Part shown: positions 1-7,879 of the stretch, one piece after another | How positions within the stretch are numbered: the stretch's first letter is position 1 | Layout of the letters: each line of letters begins with the position of its first letter | Origin: DATKEH01 sp035546355 | Lineage (GTDB): Bacteria > Acidobacteriota > Thermoanaerobaculia > Multivoradales > JAIOJS01 | Direction of reading: 5' to 3' | Assembly: GCA_035546355.1 (NCBI GenBank) | Contig: DATKEH010000414.1 | Location: 1 to 9,080, forward strand | DNA length: 9,080 nucleotides | Translations under genes and position numbers: made by a program | Notes under the pieces: model-generated | What the model was told of the DNA's origin: nothing | The model's database searches: none | Seen by the model: the letters and a program-made list of their open reading frames with translations, nothing else

Positions 1-238
1 GCTCGACGAAACCGCCGGCGTACCCGGCCTCCCCTCCCAGAGCGCGCAACCGGTTCTCCAGCGGCGTCAACGGGCAGATCCACCCCACCCACTCGATGAG
101 CACTCCCCAGGCCGCCACCGGCAAGTGGACCCAGGCCAGCCGCGGCCAGCGCAGCACCAGCAACCCGCCGAGGACGACGAACACCACGAACAGGAAATGC
201 AGGACCACCGTGGCATCGGCCAGCATTCGGTACAGCAC
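1..238 (-). CDS. DUF2784 family small membrane protein (3' end cut off by window edge)
   Basis: Seventy-nine residues are visible from a GTG at 238 down to base 2; the C-terminus lies outside the window. The protein begins (M)LYRMLADATVVLHFLFVV, a hydrophobic helix (about residues 6-28), followed by LRWPRLAWVHLP, a second hydrophobic stretch (about 38-54), then WICPLTPLENRLR (53-65) and AGYAGGFVE. These blocks match what I recall of DUF2784, a family of about 120-130-residue predicted inner-membrane proteins of unknown function; the LRWPRLAW and CPLTPLEN blocks are the most telling. I chose the GTG at 238 over the in-frame ATG at 226 because family members begin with an LYR-LAD segment and because a CATAAT hexamer sits 6 nt upstream. 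It is transcribed divergently from the YihY-tam operon and shows no evident functional link to it. No function is proposed. Confidence 0.85.
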   Translation of the reverse strand, partial: MLYRMLADATVVLHFLFVVFVVLGGLLVLRWPRLAWVHLPVAAWGVLIEWVGWICPLTPLENRLRALGGEAGYAGGFVE

Positions 239-244
239 GGACCC

Positions 245-250
245 ATTATG
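245..250 (-). promoter_or_regulatory. Candidate -10 element of a leaderless promoter for the DUF2784 gene
   Basis: On the minus strand the hexamer is CATAAT (5 of 6 matches to TATAAT). Six bases (GGGTCC) separate it from the GTG at 238, so transcription would begin at or next to the start codon. No convincing -35 hexamer is visible at the usual spacing. The local A/T content stands out against the GC-rich background. The same arrangement is seen before two other genes in the window. Confidence 0.5.
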
Positions 251-359
251 CGTCGCGGCCGCTGGCAGCGTTCCTGCTTGTGCTGGCGGCGGAGGGATTT
301 GCGCGGGTTTGGACGGGGCGCGACCGGTTGCGACGCCACCCAGAGAGGACAGCTGGGGC

Positions 360-379
360 GGCGGGCGGAGGCGCCCGCC
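360..379. repeat. Perfect 8-bp inverted repeat upstream of the YihY promoter
   Basis: GGCGGGCG (360-367) and CGCCCGCC (372-379) flank a GAGG loop and pair perfectly. The element ends 9 bases before the candidate -10 hexamer at 389-394, so it covers the position where a -35 box would lie. It could be an operator-like palindrome or simply GC-rich chance. The rest of the divergent spacer (239-400) contains no gene that I can support. Confidence 0.4.
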
Positions 380-388
380 CGCGCTTTG

Positions 389-394
389 TAAGAT
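389..394 (+). promoter_or_regulatory. Candidate -10 element of a leaderless promoter for the YihY-tamA-tamB operon
   Basis: TAAGAT (pattern TAnnnT, 4 of 6 matches to TATAAT) lies in a short AT-rich island. Six bases (TTACAC) separate it from the GTG start at 401, which would put the transcription start on the start codon. No Shine-Dalgarno-like purine run precedes the GTG, and no clear -35 box is seen. Confidence 0.5.
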
Positions 395-400
395 TTACAC

Positions 401-1318
401 GTGGGCCCACCGCAGAAAGCGCCTGGCTATCTCGCCGACCTGCGAGGGGTCTTCCGCAACTGGAGCCGTCACCGCGACGCCACGCATGCGGCGGCTCTCG
501 CCTTCTACACCCTCGTCTCGCTGGCGCCCACCCTCGCTCTGCTGCTGCACCTGCTGGCAGGGATCTTCGGCGAGCAGGCGGTCCAGCAGCGGATCACCCG
601 CGAGTTCCAGCTGCTCATGGGCGCCGACGCCGCCGAGGTGGTGGAGGGGGTGCTGGCCAGCGCCGCACGCCCCGACCTCGACGTGCCCCAGACCCTGTTG
701 TGGATCTCGGCCCTGCTGTTCGGCGCCACCATCGCCTTCGCGCAGCTCCAGGACTCCCTCAACATCGTCTGGGAGGTCGAGCCGCGCCCGGGCACCTGGA
801 TCCGCTTCCTGGTGCGCAAGCGCCTGCTCTCCTTCGGCATGGTGCTGGTCGTCGGGCTGCTGCTGCTGGTCTCCCTGGTGGCCAGCGCCGTCATCGCCAC
901 CCTCTACGAGGCGCTGGAGGAACGCTACCGCATCCCTGGCGACACCTTGCGCGTCGCCAACTTCTGGATCTCGCTGGTGTTGATCGCGCTGCTCTTCGCG
1001 CTGGTCTTCCGCATCCTGCCCGACGCCGAGCTCGGCTGGCGCGAGGTAGTCTTCGCCGCCATCGTCACCTCGCTGCTGTTCGCGGCGGGCAAGTGGGCGA
1101 TCGGCCTCTACCTGGCGCAGCGCGACATGGCTTCGGCCTACGGCGCGGCGGGATCGCTGGTGGTGTTCCTGTTGTGGCTCTACTACTCCTCGCTGATCCT
1201 GCTGTTCGGCGCCGAGCTGTCGCGGGTCCACTCGCGGCGCTTCCGCAGCCGGCCGGTGCTCCCGGCCCCTGGAGCGCGTCGCACCGACGACGCGGAGCCC
1301 CCAGGGGGCGGGAAGTGA
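401..1318 (+). CDS. YihY/virulence factor BrkB family inner-membrane protein (UPF0761)
   Basis: A 305-residue polytopic membrane protein, close to the usual length of the family (E. coli YihY is about 290). Six hydrophobic helices can be placed at about 30-54, 98-116, 142-167, 188-206, 215-234 and 248-271. Two family signatures are clear: HAAALAFYTLVSLAPTLALL in helix 1 (29-48), and YGAAGSLVVFLLWLYYSSL running into LLFGAEL (247-273) in the last helix. The N-terminus and the R/P-rich tail (279-305) are probably cytoplasmic. The biochemical role of the family is not settled. E. coli YhjD, a relative, has been genetically linked to export of lipid A precursors, and the BrkB name comes from Bordetella serum resistance. 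The old RNase BN label is wrong for this family. It is the first gene of the operon, and its TGA overlaps the tamA GTG by 4 nt. From this context I infer a role in envelope lipid handling with TamA and TamB. The GTG start at 401 suits the family N-terminus and the -10 spacing. Confidence 0.92.
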   Translation: MGPPQKAPGYLADLRGVFRNWSRHRDATHAAALAFYTLVSLAPTLALLLHLLAGIFGEQAVQQRITREFQLLMGADAAEVVEGVLASAARPDLDVPQTLLWISALLFGATIAFAQLQDSLNIVWEVEPRPGTWIRFLVRKRLLSFGMVLVVGLLLLVSLVASAVIATLYEALEERYRIPGDTLRVANFWISLVLIALLFALVFRILPDAELGWREVVFAAIVTSLLFAAGKWAIGLYLAQRDMASAYGAAGSLVVFLLWLYYSSLILLFGAELSRVHSRRFRSRPVLPAPGARRTDDAEPPGGGK

Positions 1319-3075
1319 CGGCGTCGGCGCACGGCACCCGCCGGCGAGCCGCCCCCCGCCTCGCCGTGTGGGCCTTCGCCGCCCTCGCCGTCCCCGGGCT
1401 CGCCGCGGCGGTGCCGGTCACCGTCGACATCGAGGGGATCGACGACGAGCTGCGCCGCAACGCTCGCGCCACGCTCTCCATCGTCGACGCCGACGACCCC
1501 TCGCCCGACCGGGTCCGCCGGCTGCACGCCATGGCGCCACAGCAGATCCGCGAGGCGATCCAGCCGTTCGGCTACTACCGCGCCGAGATCGACGCCGAGC
1601 TGATCGAGCAGAACGGCGCCTTCCGCGCCCGCTACCGGGTCGATCCCGGCCCGCCGCTGCGCCTCGACCAGGTCGACGTCCAGCTGCTCGGCCCAGGCGC
1701 CGCCGATCCCGGATTTCGCCGGCTGGCGCGCGAGTTCCCGCTGCAACGGGGCGATCGGCTGGCGCACCCGCTGTACGAAGAGGGGAAGGCGCGGCTGCTC
1801 TCGTACGCCGCGGAGAACGGCTACCTCGACGCCGAAACGCCGGCCGCCGCCATCGTCGTCGACCTCGACAGCTACACGGCGACGATCCGGCTCCACGTCG
1901 CCACCGGGCCGCAGTACCTGTTCGGGCCGGTCACCTTCGAGCAGGACATCCTCGAGCCCAGCCTGCTCGCGGGATTCGTGCCCTTCGCGGAGGGGGAGCC
2001 CCTCGACCTCGACGCGCTGCTGGAGCTGCAGGAAAACCTCTCGGCGGCCCCCTATTTCCAGCGGGTCGAGGTGGTGACCCACGAGGACCTCGCCGAGGAC
2101 CTGCGGGTGCCGATCGAGGTACGGCTCACCCCCGCCCGCCGCCAGCGTTGGACGGTCGGCGCCGGCTACGGCAGCGAGACCGGCGCCCGCGGCACCCTGG
2201 CGCTCGACCTGCGGCGGATCAACCGGCGGGGACACCGCGGCGAGGTCGACCTCAAGCTGTCGCAGATCGAGTCCCGCTTCGCGGCCTCCTACATCGTCCC
2301 GCACTACCCCCACACCCACGTCGTCACCTACTCGCTGGGGTACTCCGAGATCGACTCCGAGAGCACCGAGTCGCAGACCTACCTCGCCGGCGCCGGCCTC
2401 ACCCGTTCGCGCGGCCGTTGGCGCGAGAGCTTCGCCCTGACCTGGCGCCAGGAGGACTTCGTGGTCGGCATCGACCGCGGCACCTCCGAGCTGCTGGTGC
2501 CGGAGGCGAGCTGGTCGCGGGTGATCGCCGACGACCGGCTGTACCCGAGCAAGGGGCGCCGCGTGCGGCTGCTGGTGCGCGGCGCCGAGGAGAACCTGCT
2601 GGCCGACACCACCTTCTTCCAGGGCAAGGCGGACGGCAAGTGGGTGCGCAGCCTGACGCCGAGGATCCGCCTCCTGCTGCGCGCCGAGCTCGGCTACACC
2701 GAGACGGATGCCTTCCGCACTCTGCCGGCCTCCCTGCGCTTCTTCGCCGGCGGCGACCAGTCGGTACGCGGCTACGGCTACCAGAAGCTGGGGCCGCGCG
2801 ACGAGGCGGGGAACGTCATCGGCGGCCGCGCCCTGGTCACCACCACCGTCGAGGTGGACAGCCTGTTCTTCGAGAAATTCGGCCGCTGGGGCCTGGCCGC
2901 CTTCTGGGACGCCGGCGACGCCATGCGCTCGTTCGAGCTCGACCTCAAGGCCGGCGCCGGCGCCGGCATCCGCTGGCTGTCGCCGGTGGGGCTGGTCCGG
3001 GCCGACGTCGCCTGGCCGCTGGACGAGCCGAGGGGCGGCCCGACCTTCCACATCGTGCTGGGGCCCGACCTGTGA
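1315..3075 (+). CDS. tamA: TamA, outer-membrane Omp85-family subunit of the translocation and assembly module
   Basis: The product is 586 residues (E. coli TamA is about 577). A signal peptide is visible: basic RRRAAPR, a hydrophobic core LAVWAFAALAVPGL, and a likely cleavage after AAA near residue 32. Three POTRA domains follow at about 36-113, 114-199 and 200-273. The first contains IREAIQPFGYYRAEI, and the second contains LLSYAAENGYLDAE, the typical helix with a GY(L/F) turn. The C-terminal beta barrel covers about 277-586. It carries the diagnostic RFFAGGDQSVRGYGY (475-489), the L6 VRGY motif of Omp85 proteins, then WDAGDA (531-536). The protein ends in GPDL, resembling the GLGPEL-type end of proteobacterial TamA. 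It sits in the outer membrane and partners TamB. The GTG at 1315 overlaps the upstream TGA, is preceded by the purine-rich GGGGGCGGGAA, and gives a clean signal peptide. The open frame continues upstream of 1315, but only as a shadow inside the YihY gene. Confidence 0.94.
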   Translation: MTASAHGTRRRAAPRLAVWAFAALAVPGLAAAVPVTVDIEGIDDELRRNARATLSIVDADDPSPDRVRRLHAMAPQQIREAIQPFGYYRAEIDAELIEQNGAFRARYRVDPGPPLRLDQVDVQLLGPGAADPGFRRLAREFPLQRGDRLAHPLYEEGKARLLSYAAENGYLDAETPAAAIVVDLDSYTATIRLHVATGPQYLFGPVTFEQDILEPSLLAGFVPFAEGEPLDLDALLELQENLSAAPYFQRVEVVTHEDLAEDLRVPIEVRLTPARRQRWTVGAGYGSETGARGTLALDLRRINRRGHRGEVDLKLSQIESRFAASYIVPHYPHTHVVTYSLGYSEIDSESTESQTYLAGAGLTRSRGRWRESFALTWRQEDFVVGIDRGTSELLVPEASWSRVIADDRLYPSKGRRVRLLVRGAEENLLADTTFFQGKADGKWVRSLTPRIRLLLRAELGYTETDAFRTLPASLRFFAGGDQSVRGYGYQKLGPRDEAGNVIGGRALVTTTVEVDSLFFEKFGRWGLAAFWDAGDAMRSFELDLKAGAGAGIRWLSPVGLVRADVAWPLDEPRGGPTFHIVLGPDL

Positions 3076-6000
3076 GCGGGGACCAGCCGCCCCGCGAGTC
3101 CTGGTGGCGCCGCCGCCGCAAGCGGATCGGCTGCGCCGTCGCCGCGCTCGGCCTGCTGGCGCTGCTGCTGGCCGGCCTGCTGTGGACCAGTGTCGCCACC
3201 GAACCGGGGGCGCGTTTCGTCCTCCAGTACATCAGCATGCTGATCCCCGGCGTGCTGGAGGTGGAGGAGGCGCACGGGCCGCTGCGCGGCCCGCTCGAGG
3301 CCCTGGGCGTCACCTGGACCAAGAACGGCACGGTGGTCACCATCGAGCGGCTGGCCTTCGACTGGGACATGCCAGCGCTGCTGCGCAAGCAGCTCGCCAT
3401 CGACGACCTCTACGCGCGGGGGGTGACGGTGCGCATCGAGCCGCCGGAGGAGGAGCGGCGCCAGCTGCGCGACGTCAACCTGCGCTACAACCTGATCTTC
3501 CGCGACGCCCTGGTGGAGGACGTGCGGGTGCTGCGCGGCGACAAGGAGCCGCTGCGGATCGACCGCATCTCGTTCGCCACCGCCGAGACCCCCGAGGGCG
3601 GGGTGCGGATCGCCGAGCTCGACGTACGATCGCCGCACCTGGACCTCGAGGCCGACGGCACCCTGACGCCGACCGGCGATTACGCGGTGGATCTCGAGGT
3701 CGCCTGGGTGTACCGGCCGCCGGAGGAAGACGAGCCGACCTACGCCGGCATCGGCACCCTCAGCGGCACGCTCGAGGAGCTGGTGATCGACCAGCGGCTG
3801 ACCGAGCCGGGGGCGCTGCGGCTCCAGGGGGTGCTGTACAGCCCGCTGTACGAGCTGAGCGCCGACGTCGAGGCGCTCTTCGACCGGCTCGACCCGCGGG
3901 TCTTCGCCGCAGAGATCCCCGCCATGACGGCCAGCGGCCGCATCCAGCTCGAGGGGAGCCCGCGGCAGCTCACCAGTCGCGGGCGCTTGGACGCCGACAC
4001 CGAGCGCTGGGGCGCGGTCGAGGCCGACTTCGCCCTGCGCCGCGACGGCGACCGCTGGCACTTCGCCAAGGTCGCGCTCACCCGCCCCGACGGCCCCACC
4101 GAGGTGACGCTGCGGGGGGACCTGCGCACCGGCGACCCCCTGCGCTTCGACGGCCGCATGAGCTGGCGGCACCTCACCCTGCCGCTCACCGGCGGCGATC
4201 CCTACCTCACCAGCGGCGACGGCACGCTGACCGCGGAAGGGACGGCGGACGACTACGCCTTCCAGGCCGAGGGCACGCTGCAGGGGCCCGACGTGCCCCA
4301 GGGGAGGTGGCGCCTCTCCGGGCACGGCGACCGGCGCCACGTCGTCGCGCAGCAGGTGCAGGGCCAGGTCCTCGGCGGCCGCGTCACCGGCCGCGCCACC
4401 GTCCGCTGGCAGCCGGCGGTGGCCTGGAGCTTCCGCGGCGTGGCAGCGGGGGTGGACTGGCACTCCTACTGGCCGGCGGTTCCCGAGCCGCTGTCGGGAG
4501 GGACCTGGAGCCTCGCCCTGGACGGAGACAGCGACGCGGTGCGCATCCAGCGCCTCGAGGCGGATACGCTGCGCGGCCACCTGTCCACCACCGGGCGCGT
4601 AGCCTGGGACCCGGCGGTGGACTGGCGCCTGACCGGCACGGCGCGAGGCATCGACCCGGGCGAGATCTTCCCCGACCTCCCCCTGCAGCTGGCGGGGGGC
4701 AGCTGGGAGTTCGCCGTCAGCGGCGACCGCGACAGCCTGGTGATCGGGCGGCTCCGCGGCAGGATCCACGGCGGCACGATCACCCTGACCGAGGGGCGCG
4801 TGCGCTGGGAGCCGGAGCTCGACTGGCGGGTGACCGCCACCCTGGACGGGATCCGACCCGCCGCGCTGATCCCCCAGGTCCCGGAGGAGATCCCCCCCGG
4901 CCGCTGGGAGCTCCGCGGCAGCGGCAGCCGCACGGCGATGGTCATCGAGCGGCTCGAGGGGCATTTCGACGGCTCGACGGTCGTCGCCGAGGGCACCCTG
5001 GACTGGCGGCAGGAGCTCGCCTGGCGAGTCACCGCGACGGGCGAAGGGATCGACCCCTCCGACATCTTCCCGCAGCTGCCGGACGAGCTGCAGCGGGGGC
5101 GCTGGGAGCTCCGCGGCCACGGCGGCAGCAGCGCCATGGTCCTCGAGCACCTGGCGGGGTCGGTAGGTGGGGGGCGCGTCGAGGCGCGGGGCAGCCTGGC
5201 CTGGGAGCCCAGCCTGCGCTGGGACGTGACCGGCACGGCGCGCGGCGTCGACCCGTCGGCGTTCCTGCCGGAGTGGCCCGGTGAGGTCTCCTTCGACCTC
5301 GCGGCCCGCGGTGCGATGACCGCCGAGGGGCCGACCGGTCGGATCGTGATCCGCGACCTGCGGGGCGAGCTGCGCGGCGAGCCGGTGGCGGGCGAGGCGG
5401 TGGTCGACCTGGCCGGCGGCGCGCAGCAGCTGTCCGGGATCTCCTTCACCTGGGGGGGCGCCGCGGTGCGGCTCGCCGGCGACCTCGGCCCCGTCCTCGA
5501 CGCCACCTGGGAGCTGCGCTCGGTGGAGCTCGACAAGCTGCTGCCGGGGGGGCGCGGCGTCGTCACCGGCAGCGGCACCCTCACCGGCCCCCGCGACGCG
5601 CCGCGCGTCACCGGCAGCTTGCGCGGCGAGCAGCTGGCCTGGGAAGGGTACCGGGCCCGGCAGCTCGCCGCCAGCTTCGATCTCGATCTCTCGGCGCGCG
5701 GGCCCCTCGAGGCGGAGGTGGTGGCCACCGACGTCGTCGCCGACGGCCGGCGGGCCGAGGGGCTCACCGCGCAGCTGGTCGGTACGGTGACGGCGCACCG
5801 CCTCGCCGCCACCCTGGTCTACCCGCTGGGGCGGTGGGAGGTGAGGCTGGCCGGCGGCTTCCCGCGCGGCATCGGCGATCGGCACTGGGAGGGGCGGCTG
5901 CAGACGCTGACCCTGGAATCGCGGCGCGCCGGCGACTGGCGGCTGGCCGACCAGGCGGAGCTGGTGCTGAGCCCCGAGCTGGTGCTGGTGGAGGGGTTCT

Positions 6001-7829
6001 GCTGGCTGTCGCAGGGGGCGCGGGCGTGCGCCGACCTGGAGTGGCTCGCGGCCCGGGGCTGGCAGGCGCAGGGGCTGGTGGAGGACCTCCCCCTGGCTCT
6101 GCTCGAGCCGTTCCTGCCCCCGGACGTCGAGCTCGAGGGGGAGCTCGACGCCCTGGTCAGCGCCGCGGCGCCGGCCGGCGGCGCGGTGGTGGGCGAGGCG
6201 CGGCTGGTGCCCTCCCCCGGCGCCCGCGCATTCGACGCCACCCGCGGCCGGGAGGTGGCGCTGATCGTCGAGGGCGGCGAGGTGACGATCGACGCCGGCC
6301 CGGCCGGCGTCACCACCGAGCTCGACCTGCGACTCCAGGAGGGGGCCACGGTGCGCGGGACGCTGCTGCTCCTCGACTACCGCGTCGGCCGGCCGCTCGA
6401 GGGTCAGCCCCTGCGCGGCGAGCTCGCGGCGCGCGCCGCCGATCTCGCCTTCCTGGAGGTGCTGGTCCCCGAGATCGCCTCGACGTCCGGCAGCCTCACC
6501 GCCGACCTCAGCGTCGCCGGCACCCTCGGCGACCCCCGCTTCTTCGGCAACGCCCGCATCGAGGACGGCGCCGCCCTCGTGCCGCGCCTCGGCCTGTCGC
6601 TGCAGGAGATCCAGCTGGTCGCCGAAGGCGATGGCCAGGGGCCGCTGCAGATCCGCGGCAGCCTGAAATCGGGGCCCGGCACCCTGCAGATCCGCGGCAC
6701 GGCGGTGCCGGTGCCGACTGCCGAGCAGCCGCTGCGCCTGGAGCTCACGGGCGAGCGGGTGGAGGTGGCCGACCTGCCCGAGGCGCGCATCCTCGCCACC
6801 CCCGAGCTCCTGCTGGTCCACACCGGCGAGCGCATCGAGCTCACCGGCACGGTGCGGATTCCCCAGGCGAGGATCGAGTACGGCGGCCAGGAGCCCGGGG
6901 TGGTCCGCGAGTCGCGGGACGTGATCTACGTCGCCGACGGCGGGGAGGTGGTCCCGGAGCGGGACGACACCTCGGTCGCCGCGCGCGTGCGGGTCATCCT
7001 GGGGGACGACGTCCACTTCGAGGGCGCCGGGGTGGAAGCGCGGCTCACCGGCTCGGTGCTGCTGGTCGACGAGCCGGGGCGCCCCACCACCGCCACCGGC
7101 GAGCTCGAGCTGGCCCGCGGCACCTTCGAGGTCTACGGCCGCGAGCTGACGATCGAGCGCGGCAACATCTTCTGGGTCGGCGGCGCCGTCACCCGCCCCG
7201 GCCTCGACATCCGCGCCTACCGCACGGCCGAGAACGGGGTGATCGCCGGCATCTCGGCCCAGGGGCCGCTGTCCAACCCGCGGGTGACGCTGTGGTCCGA
7301 GCCGGCGATGAGCCAGAGCGATGCCCTGTCGTACCTGGTGACCGGCCGACCGATGAGCGAGGCCACCGCCGCCGAGGGGGACGTGCTGGCCAACGCCGCG
7401 GTGACGCTGGGGATCAGCGGCGGCAACATCCTCGCCGAGAAGCTCGCCGCCCGCTTCGGGCTGGAGGAGGTGCGCATCCAGACCGAGGGCTCGCTGGAGG
7501 AGGCGCAGCTGGTGCTCGGCAAGTACCTCTCGCCCCGCGTCTACGTCGCCTACGGCATCGGCCTGTTCGAGGCGGTGGACACCTTCCGGGTGCGCTACCT
7601 GATCGACGAGCGGTGGACGCTGCAGGCCGAGACCGGCGGCGGCAACACCAGCGCCGACCTGCTCTACACCATCGAGCGCGGCGGCAGGGAGCCGAAGCTC
7701 GGCGAGGAGCTGGAGCGCCCCCGCAGCATGGAGGAGCTCGAGCCGCGCAAGGTGCCGACCGAGCCGGGGACGGAAGGGGACGAAGAGGAGGACAAAGACG
7801 AGGAAGACGAGGAGGAAGAGGAGGAATGA
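3072..7829 (+). CDS. tamB: TamB, AsmA-like inner-membrane-anchored bridge protein, enlarged and with an acidic tail
   Basis: The product is 1585 residues, about 325 more than E. coli TamB. The N-terminus is basic (WWRRRRKR), then one membrane anchor at about 19-40; the rest is periplasmic. After TEPGARFVLQY and the EEAHGPLRGPLE block come long beta-rich repeats of the AsmA/TamB type, which form a hydrophobic groove across the periplasm. Five regular repeats of about 66 residues occupy about 446-776. A cysteine pair (C977, C986), in the position I recall for proteobacterial TamB, may form a disulfide. The conserved C-terminal domain (TamB_C/DUF490) includes GSLTADLSVAGTLGDP (from about 1140), GELELARGTFEVYGREL (from 1343), SYLVTGRP (about 1420-1427), LVLGKYLSPRVYVAYGIGLF and SADLLYTIERGG (ending about 1538). 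In the family the protein usually stops there; here 47 more residues follow, ending in an acidic run. The GTG start overlaps the tamA TGA by 4 nt, implying translational coupling. The open frame extends upstream across tamA but is not coding there. Confidence 0.94.
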   Translation: MSGDQPPRESWWRRRRKRIGCAVAALGLLALLLAGLLWTSVATEPGARFVLQYISMLIPGVLEVEEAHGPLRGPLEALGVTWTKNGTVVTIERLAFDWDMPALLRKQLAIDDLYARGVTVRIEPPEEERRQLRDVNLRYNLIFRDALVEDVRVLRGDKEPLRIDRISFATAETPEGGVRIAELDVRSPHLDLEADGTLTPTGDYAVDLEVAWVYRPPEEDEPTYAGIGTLSGTLEELVIDQRLTEPGALRLQGVLYSPLYELSADVEALFDRLDPRVFAAEIPAMTASGRIQLEGSPRQLTSRGRLDADTERWGAVEADFALRRDGDRWHFAKVALTRPDGPTEVTLRGDLRTGDPLRFDGRMSWRHLTLPLTGGDPYLTSGDGTLTAEGTADDYAFQAEGTLQGPDVPQGRWRLSGHGDRRHVVAQQVQGQVLGGRVTGRATVRWQPAVAWSFRGVAAGVDWHSYWPAVPEPLSGGTWSLALDGDSDAVRIQRLEADTLRGHLSTTGRVAWDPAVDWRLTGTARGIDPGEIFPDLPLQLAGGSWEFAVSGDRDSLVIGRLRGRIHGGTITLTEGRVRWEPELDWRVTATLDGIRPAALIPQVPEEIPPGRWELRGSGSRTAMVIERLEGHFDGSTVVAEGTLDWRQELAWRVTATGEGIDPSDIFPQLPDELQRGRWELRGHGGSSAMVLEHLAGSVGGGRVEARGSLAWEPSLRWDVTGTARGVDPSAFLPEWPGEVSFDLAARGAMTAEGPTGRIVIRDLRGELRGEPVAGEAVVDLAGGAQQLSGISFTWGGAAVRLAGDLGPVLDATWELRSVELDKLLPGGRGVVTGSGTLTGPRDAPRVTGSLRGEQLAWEGYRARQLAASFDLDLSARGPLEAEVVATDVVADGRRAEGLTAQLVGTVTAHRLAATLVYPLGRWEVRLAGGFPRGIGDRHWEGRLQTLTLESRRAGDWRLADQAELVLSPELVLVEGFCWLSQGARACADLEWLAARGWQAQGLVEDLPLALLEPFLPPDVELEGELDALVSAAAPAGGAVVGEARLVPSPGARAFDATRGREVALIVEGGEVTIDAGPAGVTTELDLRLQEGATVRGTLLLLDYRVGRPLEGQPLRGELAARAADLAFLEVLVPEIASTSGSLTADLSVAGTLGDPRFFGNARIEDGAALVPRLGLSLQEIQLVAEGDGQGPLQIRGSLKSGPGTLQIRGTAVPVPTAEQPLRLELTGERVEVADLPEARILATPELLLVHTGERIELTGTVRIPQARIEYGGQEPGVVRESRDVIYVADGGEVVPERDDTSVAARVRVILGDDVHFEGAGVEARLTGSVLLVDEPGRPTTATGELELARGTFEVYGRELTIERGNIFWVGGAVTRPGLDIRAYRTAENGVIAGISAQGPLSNPRVTLWSEPAMSQSDALSYLVTGRPMSEATAAEGDVLANAAVTLGISGGNILAEKLAARFGLEEVRIQTEGSLEEAQLVLGKYLSPRVYVAYGIGLFEAVDTFRVRYLIDERWTLQAETGGGNTSADLLYTIERGGREPKLGEELERPRSMEELEPRKVPTEPGTEGDEEEDKDEEDEEEEEE
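4407..5399 (+). repeat. Five tandem repeats of about 66 codons inside tamB
   Basis: The repeats are anchored by a W-x-P/Q-x-(V/L)-x-W motif whose first W codons lie at 4407, 4605, 4806, 5004 and 5202 (residues 446, 512, 579, 645, 711), a spacing of 66, 67, 66 and 66 codons. Each unit then reads roughly W-(R)-(V/L)-T-(G/A)-T-x-x-G-(I/V)-D-P-x-x-(I/F)-(F/L)-P, followed by x-x-P, G-x-W-E-L, a V-I-x-x-L-x-G segment and a G-x-V-x-W end. The fifth unit diverges in its second half. At the DNA level an identical 18-mer (CGCTGGGAGCTCCGCGGC) occurs at 4902 and 5100, exactly 198 nt apart. A weaker related segment may begin near 4164. Confidence 0.85.
7686..7826 (+). other. Extra C-terminal tail of TamB ending in an acidic low-complexity run
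   Basis: Residues 1539-1585 follow the usual family end LLYTIERGG. The first part is charged and probably unstructured (REPKLGEELERPRSMEELEP). The last 16 residues, encoded by 7779-7826, are DEEEDKDEEDEEEEEE, with 15 of 16 acidic. The DNA is correspondingly purine-rich; 7809-7826 is uninterrupted G/A. The tail would emerge near the outer membrane, where the TamB C-terminus meets TamA. Confidence 0.8.
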
Positions 7830-7853
7830 GACGCGACTGTCGCGCCGTCGCGC

Positions 7854-7879
7854 CGGGGCGGACGGCCGGGGCGGACGGC
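7854..7879. repeat. Perfect 13-bp tandem duplication
   Basis: CGGGGCGGACGGC occurs at 7854-7866 and again at 7867-7879 with no mismatch, and a third copy begins (CGGGGG) before diverging. It leads straight into the hairpin at 7877-7897. It may be replication slippage in GC-rich DNA; no function is apparent. Confidence 0.85.

Noticed and set aside
248..391. A short plus-strand frame in the divergent spacer (MRRGRWQRSCL...)
   Set aside because: It is very arginine-rich without domain features, overlaps the promoter elements of both flanking genes, and is better explained as non-coding.
280..1314. Upstream extension of the tamA frame from a GTG at 280
   Set aside because: This stretch is out of frame with the YihY gene, which carries clear family motifs over the same bases. 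The GTG at 1315 gives a proper signal peptide and a typical TamA length.
1183..3051. A 622-codon open frame on the minus strand opposite tamA
   Set aside because: Antisense shadow of tamA; composition is unlike a folded protein, and the plus strand encodes well-defined POTRA and barrel motifs.
1368..3071. Upstream extension of the tamB frame through tamA
   Set aside because: The translated segment is an R/P/G-rich shadow of tamA. The GTG at 3072 directly precedes the basic N-terminus and membrane anchor expected of TamB.
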